DNA of 36,453 bases, taken from positions 1 through 36,453 of the forward strand of contig CAIWVW010000125.1 in assembly GCA_903916255.1 (NCBI GenBank). The letters run 5' to 3'. Positions 8,934 through 16,424 of the stretch are shown one piece after another. A program made the position numbers and the translations under genes. The notes under the pieces are model-generated. The model ran no database searches and had not been told where the DNA came from. It was given only the letters and a program-made list of their open reading frames with translations. Each line of letters starts with the position of its first letter. The stretch's first letter is position 1. Source of the stretch: an uncultured Bacteroidota bacterium (GTDB lineage: Bacteria > Bacteroidota > Bacteroidia > JABEUT01).

Positions 8934-10286
8934 TTATTGAATAACTACTTTATTTACTCCCATCATTGCACCGCCAGAGAATATTTTTATAAAATATACT
9001 CCTTTGGGTTGTGAAGATAAATCAATTGTTAATGGAGTATAGTTCATTGCAGATGTATTAGTGTATACTGCTTCTCCAAGCAAATTATCTATCTCGATTC
9101 CGGTTATACCTGCAAGAGACTTAATCATTGAAACTGTGAATATGCCTTTATTGGGGTTCGGGTAAATGCTGAAATTATTGTTGCTGCTTATCCTATTAAT
9201 TCCAGACCCGGTATCTTTCTTTGCCGTATCGCAGTTCTTTACAATTATTCTGTATTTTTTATAATTAGTTAACGGAGGCACACTGTTATCGGTAGCAGTG
9301 ACTGTTATTTTATAGGTTCCGGTGTCGGCCAATACAGGAACCACTTGTGTTGTAATATGGTATAATGAATTGCCGCTTATAGTATCTGTTGTAACCACAG
9401 AAAGGCCCGGGGCCGATTCAGTTATAGTAGCTGTTTGCCCCTGCTGAGGGCATAAAAATGTAGTACCAAAAACCAACGTATCTCCTGCGCAAATGGTATC
9501 TACGTAACAGGAATCTGAATTAACAAGAACAGGTGGAATTATGTTTCCGGTTACGCACGTATTAAATGTAAATGATTTATCGTCAATCCAATAAAGTTCA
9601 CTGTTGGTATCAAATGGCCCATAGTAAGTATAACCATGATAGTCGAATGCCCCGAATTGGGCAAAGTGAACGCCATCTCCTTCGCTTGTCCCCACTTTTG
9701 CAGGCACTCCGAAAAAGCCACCCGACCCGCCCGAAGAATCTCCAGTAGCCCATTTCATGAGCCAGTAACAATAGGAAACATTATTTCCCGCAGGTAAAAT
9801 AGAATCCGCTCCGTTAGTAATGATAACCTGAAAATTGTCGTACAAATCACAATCGAACGTTTGATACCCTACCGTGTTCCACTGAACAATAAGATGCGTA
9901 GGTGATATTTTGTAATAAATTTCACCGGGAGTAAGGCTGTCATATACATCTGCCAAAAAGGCATCAAGCGTTAACGTATCTCTTCCTTGAGGCAATCCCA
10001 CATTGGTAAAATTAAAAACGGGGTTTTGGAACGAAATAGAGCCTTTGGCGTTTATATAAACGGTATCGTAATTTTTTCCGTAAAAGCAAAAACTGAAAGG
10101 CAGCGGAATGGCCGCGCTTGAACAATCGCCACATTGGTAAAGCGGTGCAGTGCCCGGGTGCGGGCCCAATGGCATAGGTACAATTTGGTAGGTACTGTCA
10201 ACATTAAGGTAGCAGTTGCATGTTTGGGAATAGGTTGTTGCACAAACCCCAATAAGACCAAATAGACCTAAAAATAGTTTTTTCAA
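8934..10286 (-). CDS. Nidogen-like domain protein with T9SS type A sorting domain
   Basis: 450 residues. Signal peptide about 1-20 (ending TYSQ). Residues about 22-205 form a nidogen-like (NIDO) module: IPLPFSFCFYGKNYDTVYIN, a GSISF strand, LDAFLADVYDS, HLIVQWNTVGYQ, NFQVIITNG. A following Cys-containing Ig-like region (about 225-340) precedes a type A sorting domain (about 365-450: FSIYPNPNKGIFTVS, PKGVYFIKIFSGG). It is therefore predicted to be exported by the T9SS. The frame has no usable ATG: the start is TTG at 10284-10286, with an in-frame stop just upstream, and a TATATTTG box 31 nt before it supports this start. Its N-terminal module is paralogous to that of the 16580-19387 protein. 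Confidence 0.87.
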   Translation of the reverse strand: MKKLFLGLFGLIGVCATTYSQTCNCYLNVDSTYQIVPMPLGPHPGTAPLYQCGDCSSAAIPLPFSFCFYGKNYDTVYINAKGSISFQNPVFNFTNVGLPQGRDTLTLDAFLADVYDSLTPGEIYYKISPTHLIVQWNTVGYQTFDCDLYDNFQVIITNGADSILPAGNNVSYCYWLMKWATGDSSGGSGGFFGVPAKVGTSEGDGVHFAQFGAFDYHGYTYYGPFDTNSELYWIDDKSFTFNTCVTGNIIPPVLVNSDSCYVDTICAGDTLVFGTTFLCPQQGQTATITESAPGLSVVTTDTISGNSLYHITTQVVPVLADTGTYKITVTATDNSVPPLTNYKKYRIIVKNCDTAKKDTGSGINRISSNNNFSIYPNPNKGIFTVSMIKSLAGITGIEIDNLLGEAVYTNTSAMNYTPLTIDLSSQPKGVYFIKIFSGGAMMGVNKVVIQ

Positions 10287-10317
10287 GACCTTAATTTATA
10301 TCATTCTTAATTCCCTA

Positions 10318-10325
10318 CAAATATA
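10318..10325 (-). promoter_or_regulatory. Putative -7 box of the nidogen-like T9SS gene
   Basis: The minus strand reads TATATTTG, an exact TAnnTTTG box, 31 nt before the TTG start at 10286. It would drive the nidogen-like gene and the lipoprotein after it. Confidence 0.5.
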
Positions 10326-10364
10326 GAGAAATGAAATGGAAACAGAGACTGACTTCCGTCATTA

Positions 10365-11018
10365 TTAACCGGAATGGCCAAGGGCATTAATTGCCAAAAA
10401 CACTAAAACAACAAACCCTATTATGGTAAGTATGCTAAGCAACAAGCCAATAACAGCCTTACTATGCTCTTCTTTGCTTTTTATGCCTTTTAAACTCATG
10501 ATTAGGCCAATAACTCCGAATACCACGCCAACGCCCAAAATAACGGTTGCAATGCCCAGTATTCCCCACATAAAGCCTGCACTTGCGGCGGCATCCGCAT
10601 CCAGCTGCTTGCTTCTTTTATTGGCATCGGTGTTTACGTATATATGGATATTTGAAGAAGTTCCTTTCTTTTCTTTTAAGGTATCAGGGAAATCGGTTGG
10701 AGAGTGTTTTAAGGTGTTATTTTGTGAAGAGTGTTTGATATTAACAGATTCTTTTTCTTGTATGCTTGGCTGTATAATAGTCGGCTGCAATGCTTTTTCA
10801 GGTAGCGTATTTTTAGTAACAGCTACCGGTTGCACAGCAGTTGATTTCGATTGCCTGGCTACAACTTTATTGCTTTGCGGAGCATTAAAAAAATACCCTT
10901 TGGTGTATTTCCTTTTGCCGAAAGAAGAAACGACTTTGTTGCCACTATTGCAGGACGCAAAAAATGAAAGTATAATCAGGCCTGCAAATAGCTTGAGAGG
11001 GAGTTTGTTTATATTCAT
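10365..11018 (-). CDS. Lipoprotein with C-terminal two-helix DUF4190-like membrane domain
   Basis: 217 residues. A lipobox (FFASC, Cys23) follows a signal helix. Residues about 25-135 are a low-complexity, Lys/Gln/Ser/Thr-rich linker. The last 80 residues carry two hydrophobic segments (about 145-170 and 185-210), with GVIGLIMSLKGIK and AVIGLLLSILTIIGF between and within them, the layout of DUF4190-like two-helix domains. A lipid anchor together with two C-terminal helices is odd topologically, and the Cys may not be processed. It lies 18 nt after the 11037-11936 gene on the same strand, so the two probably form an operon. Confidence 0.7.
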   Translation of the reverse strand: MNINKLPLKLFAGLIILSFFASCNSGNKVVSSFGKRKYTKGYFFNAPQSNKVVARQSKSTAVQPVAVTKNTLPEKALQPTIIQPSIQEKESVNIKHSSQNNTLKHSPTDFPDTLKEKKGTSSNIHIYVNTDANKRSKQLDADAAASAGFMWGILGIATVILGVGVVFGVIGLIMSLKGIKSKEEHSKAVIGLLLSILTIIGFVVLVFLAINALGHSG

Positions 11019-11036
11019 GGGGATAAAAGTATAAAT

Positions 11037-11936
11037 TTATTTATAATCACTCATTTCTAAAATCTTCTCAGGGGCAAGATTAGTCCATTGTTCGGGAGTT
11101 AATTCAGGGTGGTGCTTTAGGGCGGATTGGACGATGTGGTAGCCTAAAGCATCAATATCAGTGGAGTTTGAACCTTGCATGATTTCGTGCCTTCTCATAT
11201 AATCAACCCATTGCAAATCTGGTTTTATTTTGCGCCATAAATGTCTCTCGTCATTTACAATAATCTCTTTAGTCCACGGATATTTAATATCCGGGCAAAC
11301 TAAATGGGCAAACGAAGCTGCCCTCCCCGTTTCTATTATATCAGCTAATAAGTTATTACAATAGTTAATTCTCTTACCCATACAATAGGCATTATAAAAT
11401 TTCCATGCAATACAAAATTTAATTTTTTGTTTCCAATTTGTAATTGCTGTGTCAATATTAATTTCAATATGCTTCATATTATACCTATTAGATTCGATAT
11501 TTGATGGTTTAATATAAATAGTAATGCTGTCATTTTTAAGGTTTTTATCGGCATCTGTCAAAGCACATGTAATTAATTCAAATATCTCTTCTTGTTTCAC
11601 TTTTAAAGTATAGGCATACTCGGCAAGCCTTGCTGTGTCCGGCGCAGTAACAGATAGAAACCATGTTTCAAGGTCCCTCCAGTATTTCTTTTCAGTAAAA
11701 TATTCACAAACGAACTGCATATAAAAGTTATTCTTATTCTTAATTCCAGTACTTACTCTTGAAGCATTTAAGTATGCTGTATAAAAGTTGTCGAGAAAGA
11801 CTATTTTATCACCGTTGGTTGTTGCATAAACAGTGAGTGGAGGCAACCAAGGCTTATTATCAAAAATATACTGTTTTGCGGGTTGTTTGCAACCAAATAA
11901 CATTGTAATTAATAAAATAGGGAATAAGGCTTTCAT
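11037..11936 (-). CDS. Lipoprotein of unknown function
   Basis: 299 residues. A short signal with lipobox (MLFGC, Cys16) predicts a lipid-anchored envelope protein. The body is rich in aromatic residues and Lys/Asn (HLWRKIKPDLQWVDYMRRHE, ALGYHIVQSALKHHPELTP). I do not recognise the family. It is probably the first gene of a two-gene unit with the lipoprotein at 10365. Its upstream region contains an 11-bp inverted repeat shared with the divergent ferredoxin gene. It is lower in GC than the flanking core genes, by inspection. Confidence 0.72.
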   Translation of the reverse strand: MKALFPILLITMLFGCKQPAKQYIFDNKPWLPPLTVYATTNGDKIVFLDNFYTAYLNASRVSTGIKNKNNFYMQFVCEYFTEKKYWRDLETWFLSVTAPDTARLAEYAYTLKVKQEEIFELITCALTDADKNLKNDSITIYIKPSNIESNRYNMKHIEINIDTAITNWKQKIKFCIAWKFYNAYCMGKRINYCNNLLADIIETGRAASFAHLVCPDIKYPWTKEIIVNDERHLWRKIKPDLQWVDYMRRHEIMQGSNSTDIDALGYHIVQSALKHHPELTPEQWTNLAPEKILEMSDYK

Positions 11937-11943
11937 ATAGGTT

Positions 11944-11984
11944 ACCTTTAACTAAAAATGTTCGGGAATAGTATAGTTAAAGGT
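11944..11984. repeat. 11-bp perfect inverted repeat, possible operator
   Basis: The arms acctttaacta (11944-11954) and tagttaaaggt (11974-11984) are perfect reverse complements separated by 19 nt, so their centres are 30 bp apart, about three helical turns. It lies between the divergent genes at 11936 (-) and 12054 (+). The geometry suits a dimeric regulator, or the arms could form a weak hairpin. No matching copy was noticed elsewhere in the window. Confidence 0.5.
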
Positions 11985-12025
11985 CTTAATATTTTGTAGG
12001 TTTTCAGCCTTCCGACAATTTTTCC

Positions 12026-12033
12026 TATTTTTG
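12026..12033 (+). promoter_or_regulatory. Putative -7 box of the ferredoxin gene
   Basis: TATTTTTG matches TAnnTTTG, 20 nt before the ATG at 12054. A near-match TTTTC at 12001-12005 lies at 20-nt spacing in the -33 position. Confidence 0.5.
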
Positions 12034-12053
12034 TATTCTTATTCCAAGAAACT

Positions 12054-12401
12054 ATGTCATTAAGAATAACCGACGAATGTATCAATTGCGGGGCCTGTGA
12101 ACCCGAATGTCCCAATAATGCTATTTATGAAGGCGGCAACGAATGGCGCTTTTCCGATGGAACCAGCCTTAAAGGTGCTTTCAAAAGCAAAAGCGGGCTT
12201 CAAACAGATGCTGATGCCCCACAAAACCCGGTAGAATTAGACAGGTATTATATTGTAGGCGACAAATGCACCGAATGTGTAGGCTTCCACGATGAGCCAC
12301 AATGTGCATCCGTTTGCCCTGTTGACTGCTGCATTGTTGACGTAAACAACAAAGAAACTCCGGAAGAATTATTAGCTAAGAAGGGAACGCTGCACGTGTA
12401 A
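12054..12401 (+). CDS. Two-cluster 4Fe-4S ferredoxin (Alvin type)
   Basis: 115 residues, with two cluster motifs. The first is C9-x2-C12-x2-C15-x3-C19-P; the second is C72-x2-C75-x8-C84-x3-C88-P. The 8-residue spacing in the second motif is typical of Allochromatium-type bacterial ferredoxins. A charged insertion of about 40 residues (about 28-68) separates the motifs and makes the protein longer than the classical 55-80 residues. It would carry electrons in the cytoplasm; partners cannot be inferred because no oxidoreductase adjoins it. It stands alone, convergent with ftsK. Confidence 0.92.
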   Translation: MSLRITDECINCGACEPECPNNAIYEGGNEWRFSDGTSLKGAFKSKSGLQTDADAPQNPVELDRYYIVGDKCTECVGFHDEPQCASVCPVDCCIVDVNNKETPEELLAKKGTLHV

Positions 12402-12478
12402 GGAGTTCCTTTAATAGAAAGTAAAAAGTAAAAAGTCTGTGTTTTTAAACTTTACACTTTCTACTTTGCACTTTCTAC

Positions 12479-14926
12479 TCATTCCTGAAAATTATCCGGA
12501 CTTAAGTCCTTCAATTTCTGCTCCAAAGACATCATGTCTTTAATCAATACTTCACGGGCCTTGCTGCCTTCAAAAGGGCCTATTATTCCGGCAGATTGAA
12601 GTTGGTCAACTATACGCCCTGCCCTATTATAGCCAATCTTTAAACGGCGTTGTAACAGCGATGCAGAGCCTTGTTGGGTTTCTACAACAATACGGGCGCA
12701 CTGGTCAAACAGCGCATCTTTATCTTCCGCTGAAATCTCACCGCCGCTGCTTTCACCACCTTCTTCCACATATTCCGGTAGGCCGAATGCGCTGGCATAG
12801 CCCTGTTGTGAACCGATAAACTCGCAAATCTCTTCCACCTCTTTCGTACCGACTAATGCACATTGCAGGCGCACCAAATCACTTCCATTGGAAATCAACA
12901 TATCGCCTTTACCTATTAGCTGGTCGGCTCCGCCCGTATCAAGAATGGTGCGGGAATCAATCTTCGATGTAACTTTAAATGCAATCCGCGCCGGAAAGTT
13001 TGCTTTAATGGTTCCCGTAATAATATTTACCGACGGGCGTTGGGTAGCAATAATCAGGTGTATTCCGGTTGCACGGGCAACCTGTGCTAAGCGTTGCAAG
13101 GGGGTTTCCACCTCTTTGCCTGCAGTCATAATCAAATCGGCGAACTCATCTATCACGACAACTATATAGGGCAAAAACTTATGTCCGCTTTGCGGATTAA
13201 GCCTTCGTGCAACAAACTTTTCATTGTATTCTTTTATGTTACGCACGCCCGCATCTTTCAATAATTCCAAACGCTGTTCCATCTCTATACAAAGGGAGTT
13301 GAGGGTGTTAACCACCTTCTTGGTATCGGTGATGATGGCTTCTTCCGCATCAGGCAGTTTAGCAAGAAAGTGGCGTTCTATTTTATTAAACAAAGACAAC
13401 TCCACACGCTTCGGGTCAACCAATACTAACTTCACCTGTGATGGATGTTTCTTATATAGTATGCTAACTATAATAGCATTCAACCCGACAGATTTGCCCT
13501 GCCCGGTAGCACCTGCCATAAGCAAGTGAGGCATTTTAGTAAGGTCCACTACATAGGGTGTGTCGGAAATAGTTTTACCCAATGCCAGCGGCAGTTCCAT
13601 ATTTGATTTTTGGAATTGGTCGGAATTGATAATAGTTTTTAAGGACACAATTCCCGGGTTACGGTTGGGAACTTCAATACCCACCGTTCCCAAACCGGGC
13701 ATAGGCGCTATAATACGTATGCCAAGTGCAGAAAGGCTTAATGCAATATCATCTTCCAGGTTTTTAATCTTGGAAATCCTCGTGCCATCCTGCGGAACAA
13801 TTTCATAAAGAGTAACCGTAGGGCCGGGTGTAGCTTTAATCTTTTTAATTTCAATGCCATAATGGCGAAGGGTAGATACGATGCGGTCCTTATTGGCAGT
13901 GAGTTCTTCGGCATCAATAATCACTTCATCTTTGCCAAAATCGGGTAATAAACTAATGGGCGGAAACTGGTAAGAAGATAAATCCTGGGTGGGGTCATAT
14001 GGTGAATTTGAAATTGGAAGTTCTTCCGTTTCATCGGCTACAACAGGTTCAGGAGCCTTTTCAATCAGGAATTCCACAGCATCCGCTTTTTTAACCTCTT
14101 CTTTCTTTGTTTCCTTTAAAGCAGGGGCTTCCACAGCAAATTCAATCGTATTGAAAGATTCTATCTTGGGTTCAGATTCTATCAAGGTATTCTTGGGGAC
14201 TTCAACAGGATTCATCGGTTCAGGGGTAACAGGGCTTTGCTGATCTATTTTTTCTTCCGCTGCTTTAGGTTCTTTCGGTTTGAATTTTAAAGTCAGTAAA
14301 TTATTCACAACAAGGAAAACCAACCCTAAAAATGCCAATGCGATAATAGTGCCTGAACTGCCAATGAACATTATCATCTTATCGGAGCAAAGCAAACCGA
14401 CTTCGCCGCCCATGAACAAATGGTCGGTATGGAAAAAGAAACCAAGGCAAACAGAAACCCAAATGATAAGAAAGAGTGTGATGCGGATTGTTTTGCCTAA
14501 TGGCAGAAGGGAACGGTTGGTTAAAAGTTTTACACCTGTAAGGAAAAAGATAATTGTAAAGCCAAATGAAGCAACTCCAAAACCGCTATTAATAAAGAAA
14601 TCGGAGAGTTTGGCACCGACAAACCCCAGCCAGTTTGCCATTTTCTCGGGACGGACTGCGCTGCTGATGGTTGCATTATCTTGTTGCCAGGTGAATAAAA
14701 ATGAAGTGAACGCAAGTAAAATGCAAAGGGAAAACAATATCAGGAACAAACCTGTTAACGGTGCTATTTTCCATTTGTCTAAACTTTCCTTTATGCCGGC
14801 AAATAAAGGTTTCCCCTGCTTTGGCGCAGACGCAGTTTTAACCTTTGCCTTTTTGGCAGGCTCGGGTTGCACATCCTCTATTTCTGTTTTCGCTTCTTCA
14901 GCAGGTTTTTTATAACGCTTGGGCAT
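12479..14926 (-). CDS. ftsK: DNA translocase FtsK/SpoIIIE
   Basis: 815 residues, normal for Bacteroidota FtsK. A basic N-terminus is followed by about four membrane helices (about 57-210), an acidic, proline-containing linker (about 215-315), the alpha/beta motor domain with Walker A GATGQGKS (472-479) and Walker B IVVVIDEFAD (about 588-597), and a C-terminal gamma winged-helix domain (about 735-797) that reads DNA polarity sequences. The protein sits at the division septum and pumps chromosome DNA toward the dif site for dimer resolution. It is monocistronic. A 17-bp imperfect hairpin lies just upstream. Confidence 0.97.
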   Translation of the reverse strand: MPKRYKKPAEEAKTEIEDVQPEPAKKAKVKTASAPKQGKPLFAGIKESLDKWKIAPLTGLFLILFSLCILLAFTSFLFTWQQDNATISSAVRPEKMANWLGFVGAKLSDFFINSGFGVASFGFTIIFFLTGVKLLTNRSLLPLGKTIRITLFLIIWVSVCLGFFFHTDHLFMGGEVGLLCSDKMIMFIGSSGTIIALAFLGLVFLVVNNLLTLKFKPKEPKAAEEKIDQQSPVTPEPMNPVEVPKNTLIESEPKIESFNTIEFAVEAPALKETKKEEVKKADAVEFLIEKAPEPVVADETEELPISNSPYDPTQDLSSYQFPPISLLPDFGKDEVIIDAEELTANKDRIVSTLRHYGIEIKKIKATPGPTVTLYEIVPQDGTRISKIKNLEDDIALSLSALGIRIIAPMPGLGTVGIEVPNRNPGIVSLKTIINSDQFQKSNMELPLALGKTISDTPYVVDLTKMPHLLMAGATGQGKSVGLNAIIVSILYKKHPSQVKLVLVDPKRVELSLFNKIERHFLAKLPDAEEAIITDTKKVVNTLNSLCIEMEQRLELLKDAGVRNIKEYNEKFVARRLNPQSGHKFLPYIVVVIDEFADLIMTAGKEVETPLQRLAQVARATGIHLIIATQRPSVNIITGTIKANFPARIAFKVTSKIDSRTILDTGGADQLIGKGDMLISNGSDLVRLQCALVGTKEVEEICEFIGSQQGYASAFGLPEYVEEGGESSGGEISAEDKDALFDQCARIVVETQQGSASLLQRRLKIGYNRAGRIVDQLQSAGIIGPFEGSKAREVLIKDMMSLEQKLKDLSPDNFQE

Positions 14927-14947
14927 CTAATGAATTCTAAATTGCAG

Positions 14948-14993
14948 ATGGTGAATTGTAAATGATTTTCATTTAGCATTTACAATTAACCAT
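14948..14993. repeat. Long imperfect hairpin upstream of ftsK
   Basis: The arms at 14948-14964 and 14977-14993 (atggtgaattgtaaatg and its reverse complement with one mismatch) pair over 16 of 17 positions with a 12-nt loop. It lies 22 nt before the ftsK start in the transcribed direction, so it could be a leader structure of the ftsK mRNA, or simply a dispersed repeat of the low-complexity attgtaaat type. Confidence 0.5.
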
Positions 14994-15095
14994 TCAGCAT
15001 TGATTTATAATCCACCAAAATTATAAAGTAAGCAAGGCAATGTAATATATGTATACATGTATTTATGCACGGTGTGATGTGAAAAAGTGCAGCGA

Positions 15096-15350
15096 GCCGA
15101 CTGCCAAATAATTACCTGTCCGGCTCGGACCAAAAATAATGGCTTATATCACCTTATTTTACCCCGTAGGGGTTGCCTGTTTGTAGAATACCTAAACCAA
15201 ACAAAATAGTAAGCACCGTAGGTGCGACCTGTTAATCAAACAGGCCACTCCTGACGGAGTTAGTAATTACATACATAAAATAACAGCTACAAACAGGTTG
15301 CTCCTATGGAGCAGAAATAACGGCTTATATCGGGTCGGAGGCCGACTGCC
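15096..15350. repeat. Repeat block bounded by short direct repeats
   Basis: The 10-mer gccgactgcc occurs at 15096-15105 and again at 15341-15350. Inside these, the segment aaataayggcttatatc occurs at about 15134-15150 and 15315-15331. Together they frame the hairpin array at 15161-15312. The block looks like one composite repeat unit rather than random intergenic DNA. Nothing coding is seen within it apart from the tail of a gene remnant. Confidence 0.55.
15161..15312. repeat. Array of four mini-hairpins with different, self-complementary stems
   Basis: Four 13-14-nt hairpins share a form, not a sequence: acccc-gta-ggggt (15161-15173), gcacc-gta-ggtgc (15213-15225), actcc-tgac-ggagt (15247-15260) and gctcc-tat-ggagc (15300-15312). 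Each is joined to a CCTGTTTG-type tag: the first two are followed by it on the plus strand, the last two on the minus strand. The two middle tags overlap and form their own hairpin, cctgtt-aatca-aacagg (15228-15244). The layout is A> B> <C <D. The stem changes are compensatory, as in REP-like elements or structured RNA. No known RNA family was recognised. Confidence 0.7.
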
Positions 15351-15426
15351 CCGCCTTTTCATCTGGAAGCTTTTCTACAACAGTTACCAGGTCATTATAC
15401 AGTATAAATGATTTCTTTTCAGTCAT
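15325..15426 (-). pseudogene. N-terminal remnant of a DUF6291-like gene, cut off by a repeat
   Basis: On the minus strand an ATG at 15424-15426 opens a 33-residue frame starting MTEKKSFILYNDLVTVVEKL and then PDEKAG. This resembles the N-terminus of DUF6291 proteins, found in Bacteroidota phages and accessory regions. After AG the frame runs straight into the repeat edge at 15350 and stops at 15325. The rest of the domain (normally starting LF) is absent on either strand nearby. The remnant is best read as a gene decapitated by repeat insertion or deletion; translation as a 33-residue peptide cannot be excluded. Confidence 0.5.
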
Positions 15427-15506
15427 AGTTGCAAAATTGCTTTATCGAAAAGCAACTTACCATAAAGTCAATGACTGGCAAAACCCACTGTGCAAAAAAT
15501 ATAATT

Positions 15507-15514
15507 TATATTTG
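15507..15514 (+). promoter_or_regulatory. Putative -7 box before a truncated start
   Basis: TATATTTG is an exact TAnnTTTG box. An ATG 3 nt later (15518) opens a frame reading MKGFLIGILTPRRR and then stops inside the 15553-15582 repeat. The pattern suggests a promoter and start codon that lost their gene. Confidence 0.35.
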
Positions 15515-15552
15515 CCTATGAAGGGATTTTTGATTGGGATACTTACCCCCCG

Positions 15553-15582
15553 TAGGCGCTGATTTGCAATCAGTGCCCAAAT
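15553..15582. repeat. 30-bp direct repeat, left copy (hairpin type)
   Basis: This copy begins taggcgctga and ends gcccaaat, and is identical to 16422-16451. Each copy contains an 8-bp stem, gcgctgat / atcagtgc with one G-T pair, around the loop ttgca. The two copies bracket 839 bp that hold a small ORF and the 212-residue orphan gene. Confidence 0.75.
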
Positions 15583-15617
15583 AATCGGTAACCTGTGCTT
15601 ACTTTTTACAAACATTG

Positions 15618-15625
15618 TATATTTG
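15618..15625 (+). promoter_or_regulatory. Putative -7 box for the small ORF and orphan gene
   Basis: TATATTTG is an exact TAnnTTTG box, 9 nt before the GTG of the small ORF at 15635 and 160 nt before the orphan gene ATG at 15786. It lies just inside the left 30-bp repeat, so the bracketed segment may carry its own promoter. Confidence 0.45.
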
Positions 15626-15634
15626 TATAACACA

Positions 15635-15775
15635 GTGAACAAGAAGAAACCGAAATACATTCTCGTTTATAGCTGCCAAACCTGTGGCATGGCATTTCTT
15701 ACTTATTTTTCAATCAACCAATTTTTGCATCACACAGGGATCTATATAATGAAACATATTATCCATTTAGTATAA
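15635..15775 (+). CDS. Possible 46-residue small protein, GTG start
   Basis: A GTG at 15635 opens a frame to TAA at 15773-15775. It encodes a basic N-terminus (NKKKPKY), then hydrophobic residues with a C-x2-C pair (YSCQTCGMAF) and a His-containing tail. A TATATTTG box lies 9 nt upstream. The stop is 10 nt before the orphan gene start, in a different frame. No family is recognised. The case rests on promoter position and spacing only, so chance is quite possible. Confidence 0.3.
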   Translation: MNKKKPKYILVYSCQTCGMAFLTYFSINQFLHHTGIYIMKHIIHLV

Positions 15776-15785
15776 ATTAAATTCT

Positions 15786-16424
15786 ATGGGTTTAAGCTGG
15801 GTAGGATTTGCATTATTTCTTGGACTAATTACCTTGGAGGTTTTGCATGAAAGAAAGGGATTGAATACAGTTAGTAATATCAATGAATTTAGATTATACA
15901 AGGACAAACCCCTATTAAAGGAATCCACAAAATTGAAAATGAAGGGATGCTACCTATTATCAAATCCGAATTTATTCTCCCCTTATATTAGCAGGTGTAT
16001 TTTTTTATATACAGATGGCACTATCTATGCCTCTCTTTTTCTCGATATTAGCCAAGATACGTGTTATTCAATTATTAAGCATAAAATACAATTTGCCGGT
16101 TACAGATATGAAGGCTGGGGGTGTTATAGGATAAAGAATGATAGTATTTACGTTCAGGATTTATCTATGAATGGCGGAGAGTTTGCCGAAGTTGTTAATT
16201 TCAAAGGATTAATAACTAGCGATAGTACCTTTTTACTGGTAGATAAGTCTACAGTATATGGCAGTACTACCGGAAAGAGTAGCTCGACACCAATGATGTA
16301 TTCGTTCCAAAGTCTGAAGCATAAGCCCGACTCTTCTATTGCATGGTATAAACATAAAAAATGGTATAAAAAATGGCTCAATGAAAAAAACAAAAACCCG
16401 GATTCGACTGCAAAACCCCAATAG
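15786..16424 (+). CDS. Orphan membrane-anchored protein of unknown function
   Basis: 212 residues. A hydrophobic N-terminus (about 3-20, GLSWVGFALFLGLITLEVL) suggests a signal anchor, followed by a soluble domain: GCYLLSNP, a CIFLYTDGTIYASLFLD strand pair, YEGWGCYRIKNDSIYVQD and a basic, Trp-rich C-terminus (IAWYKHKKWYKKW). The YTDGT and GxYxIKNDSIYVQ pattern is a beta-sheet style common in small Bacteroidota envelope proteins, but no named family is recognised. The TAG stop (16422-16424) is the first three bases of the right 30-bp repeat, so the original C-terminus may have been cut there. It is flanked by repeats on both sides. Confidence 0.65.
   Translation: MGLSWVGFALFLGLITLEVLHERKGLNTVSNINEFRLYKDKPLLKESTKLKMKGCYLLSNPNLFSPYISRCIFLYTDGTIYASLFLDISQDTCYSIIKHKIQFAGYRYEGWGCYRIKNDSIYVQDLSMNGGEFAEVVNFKGLITSDSTFLLVDKSTVYGSTTGKSSSTPMMYSFQSLKHKPDSSIAWYKHKKWYKKWLNEKNKNPDSTAKPQ

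Noticed and set aside
10423-11034. 203-residue plus-strand open frame
   Set aside because: It is antisense to the lipoprotein at 10365-11018, has a biased composition of a reverse frame (many Cys, Leu, Ser), and no start signals; the minus-strand gene has a lipobox and normal codon use.
12402-12478. Hairpin-like aagtaaaaagt / acttt repeats between the ferredoxin gene and ftsK
   Set aside because: Low-complexity direct and inverted copies of a short motif; pairing is loose and there is no GC core, so no terminator was called.
14280-14915. 211-residue plus-strand open frame
   Set aside because: Antisense to the N-terminal part of ftsK, whose membrane helices and length are normal.
15457-15660. 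67-residue minus-strand open frame
   Set aside because: Runs across the 30-bp repeat and a TATATTTG promoter; the residues look like translated repeat.
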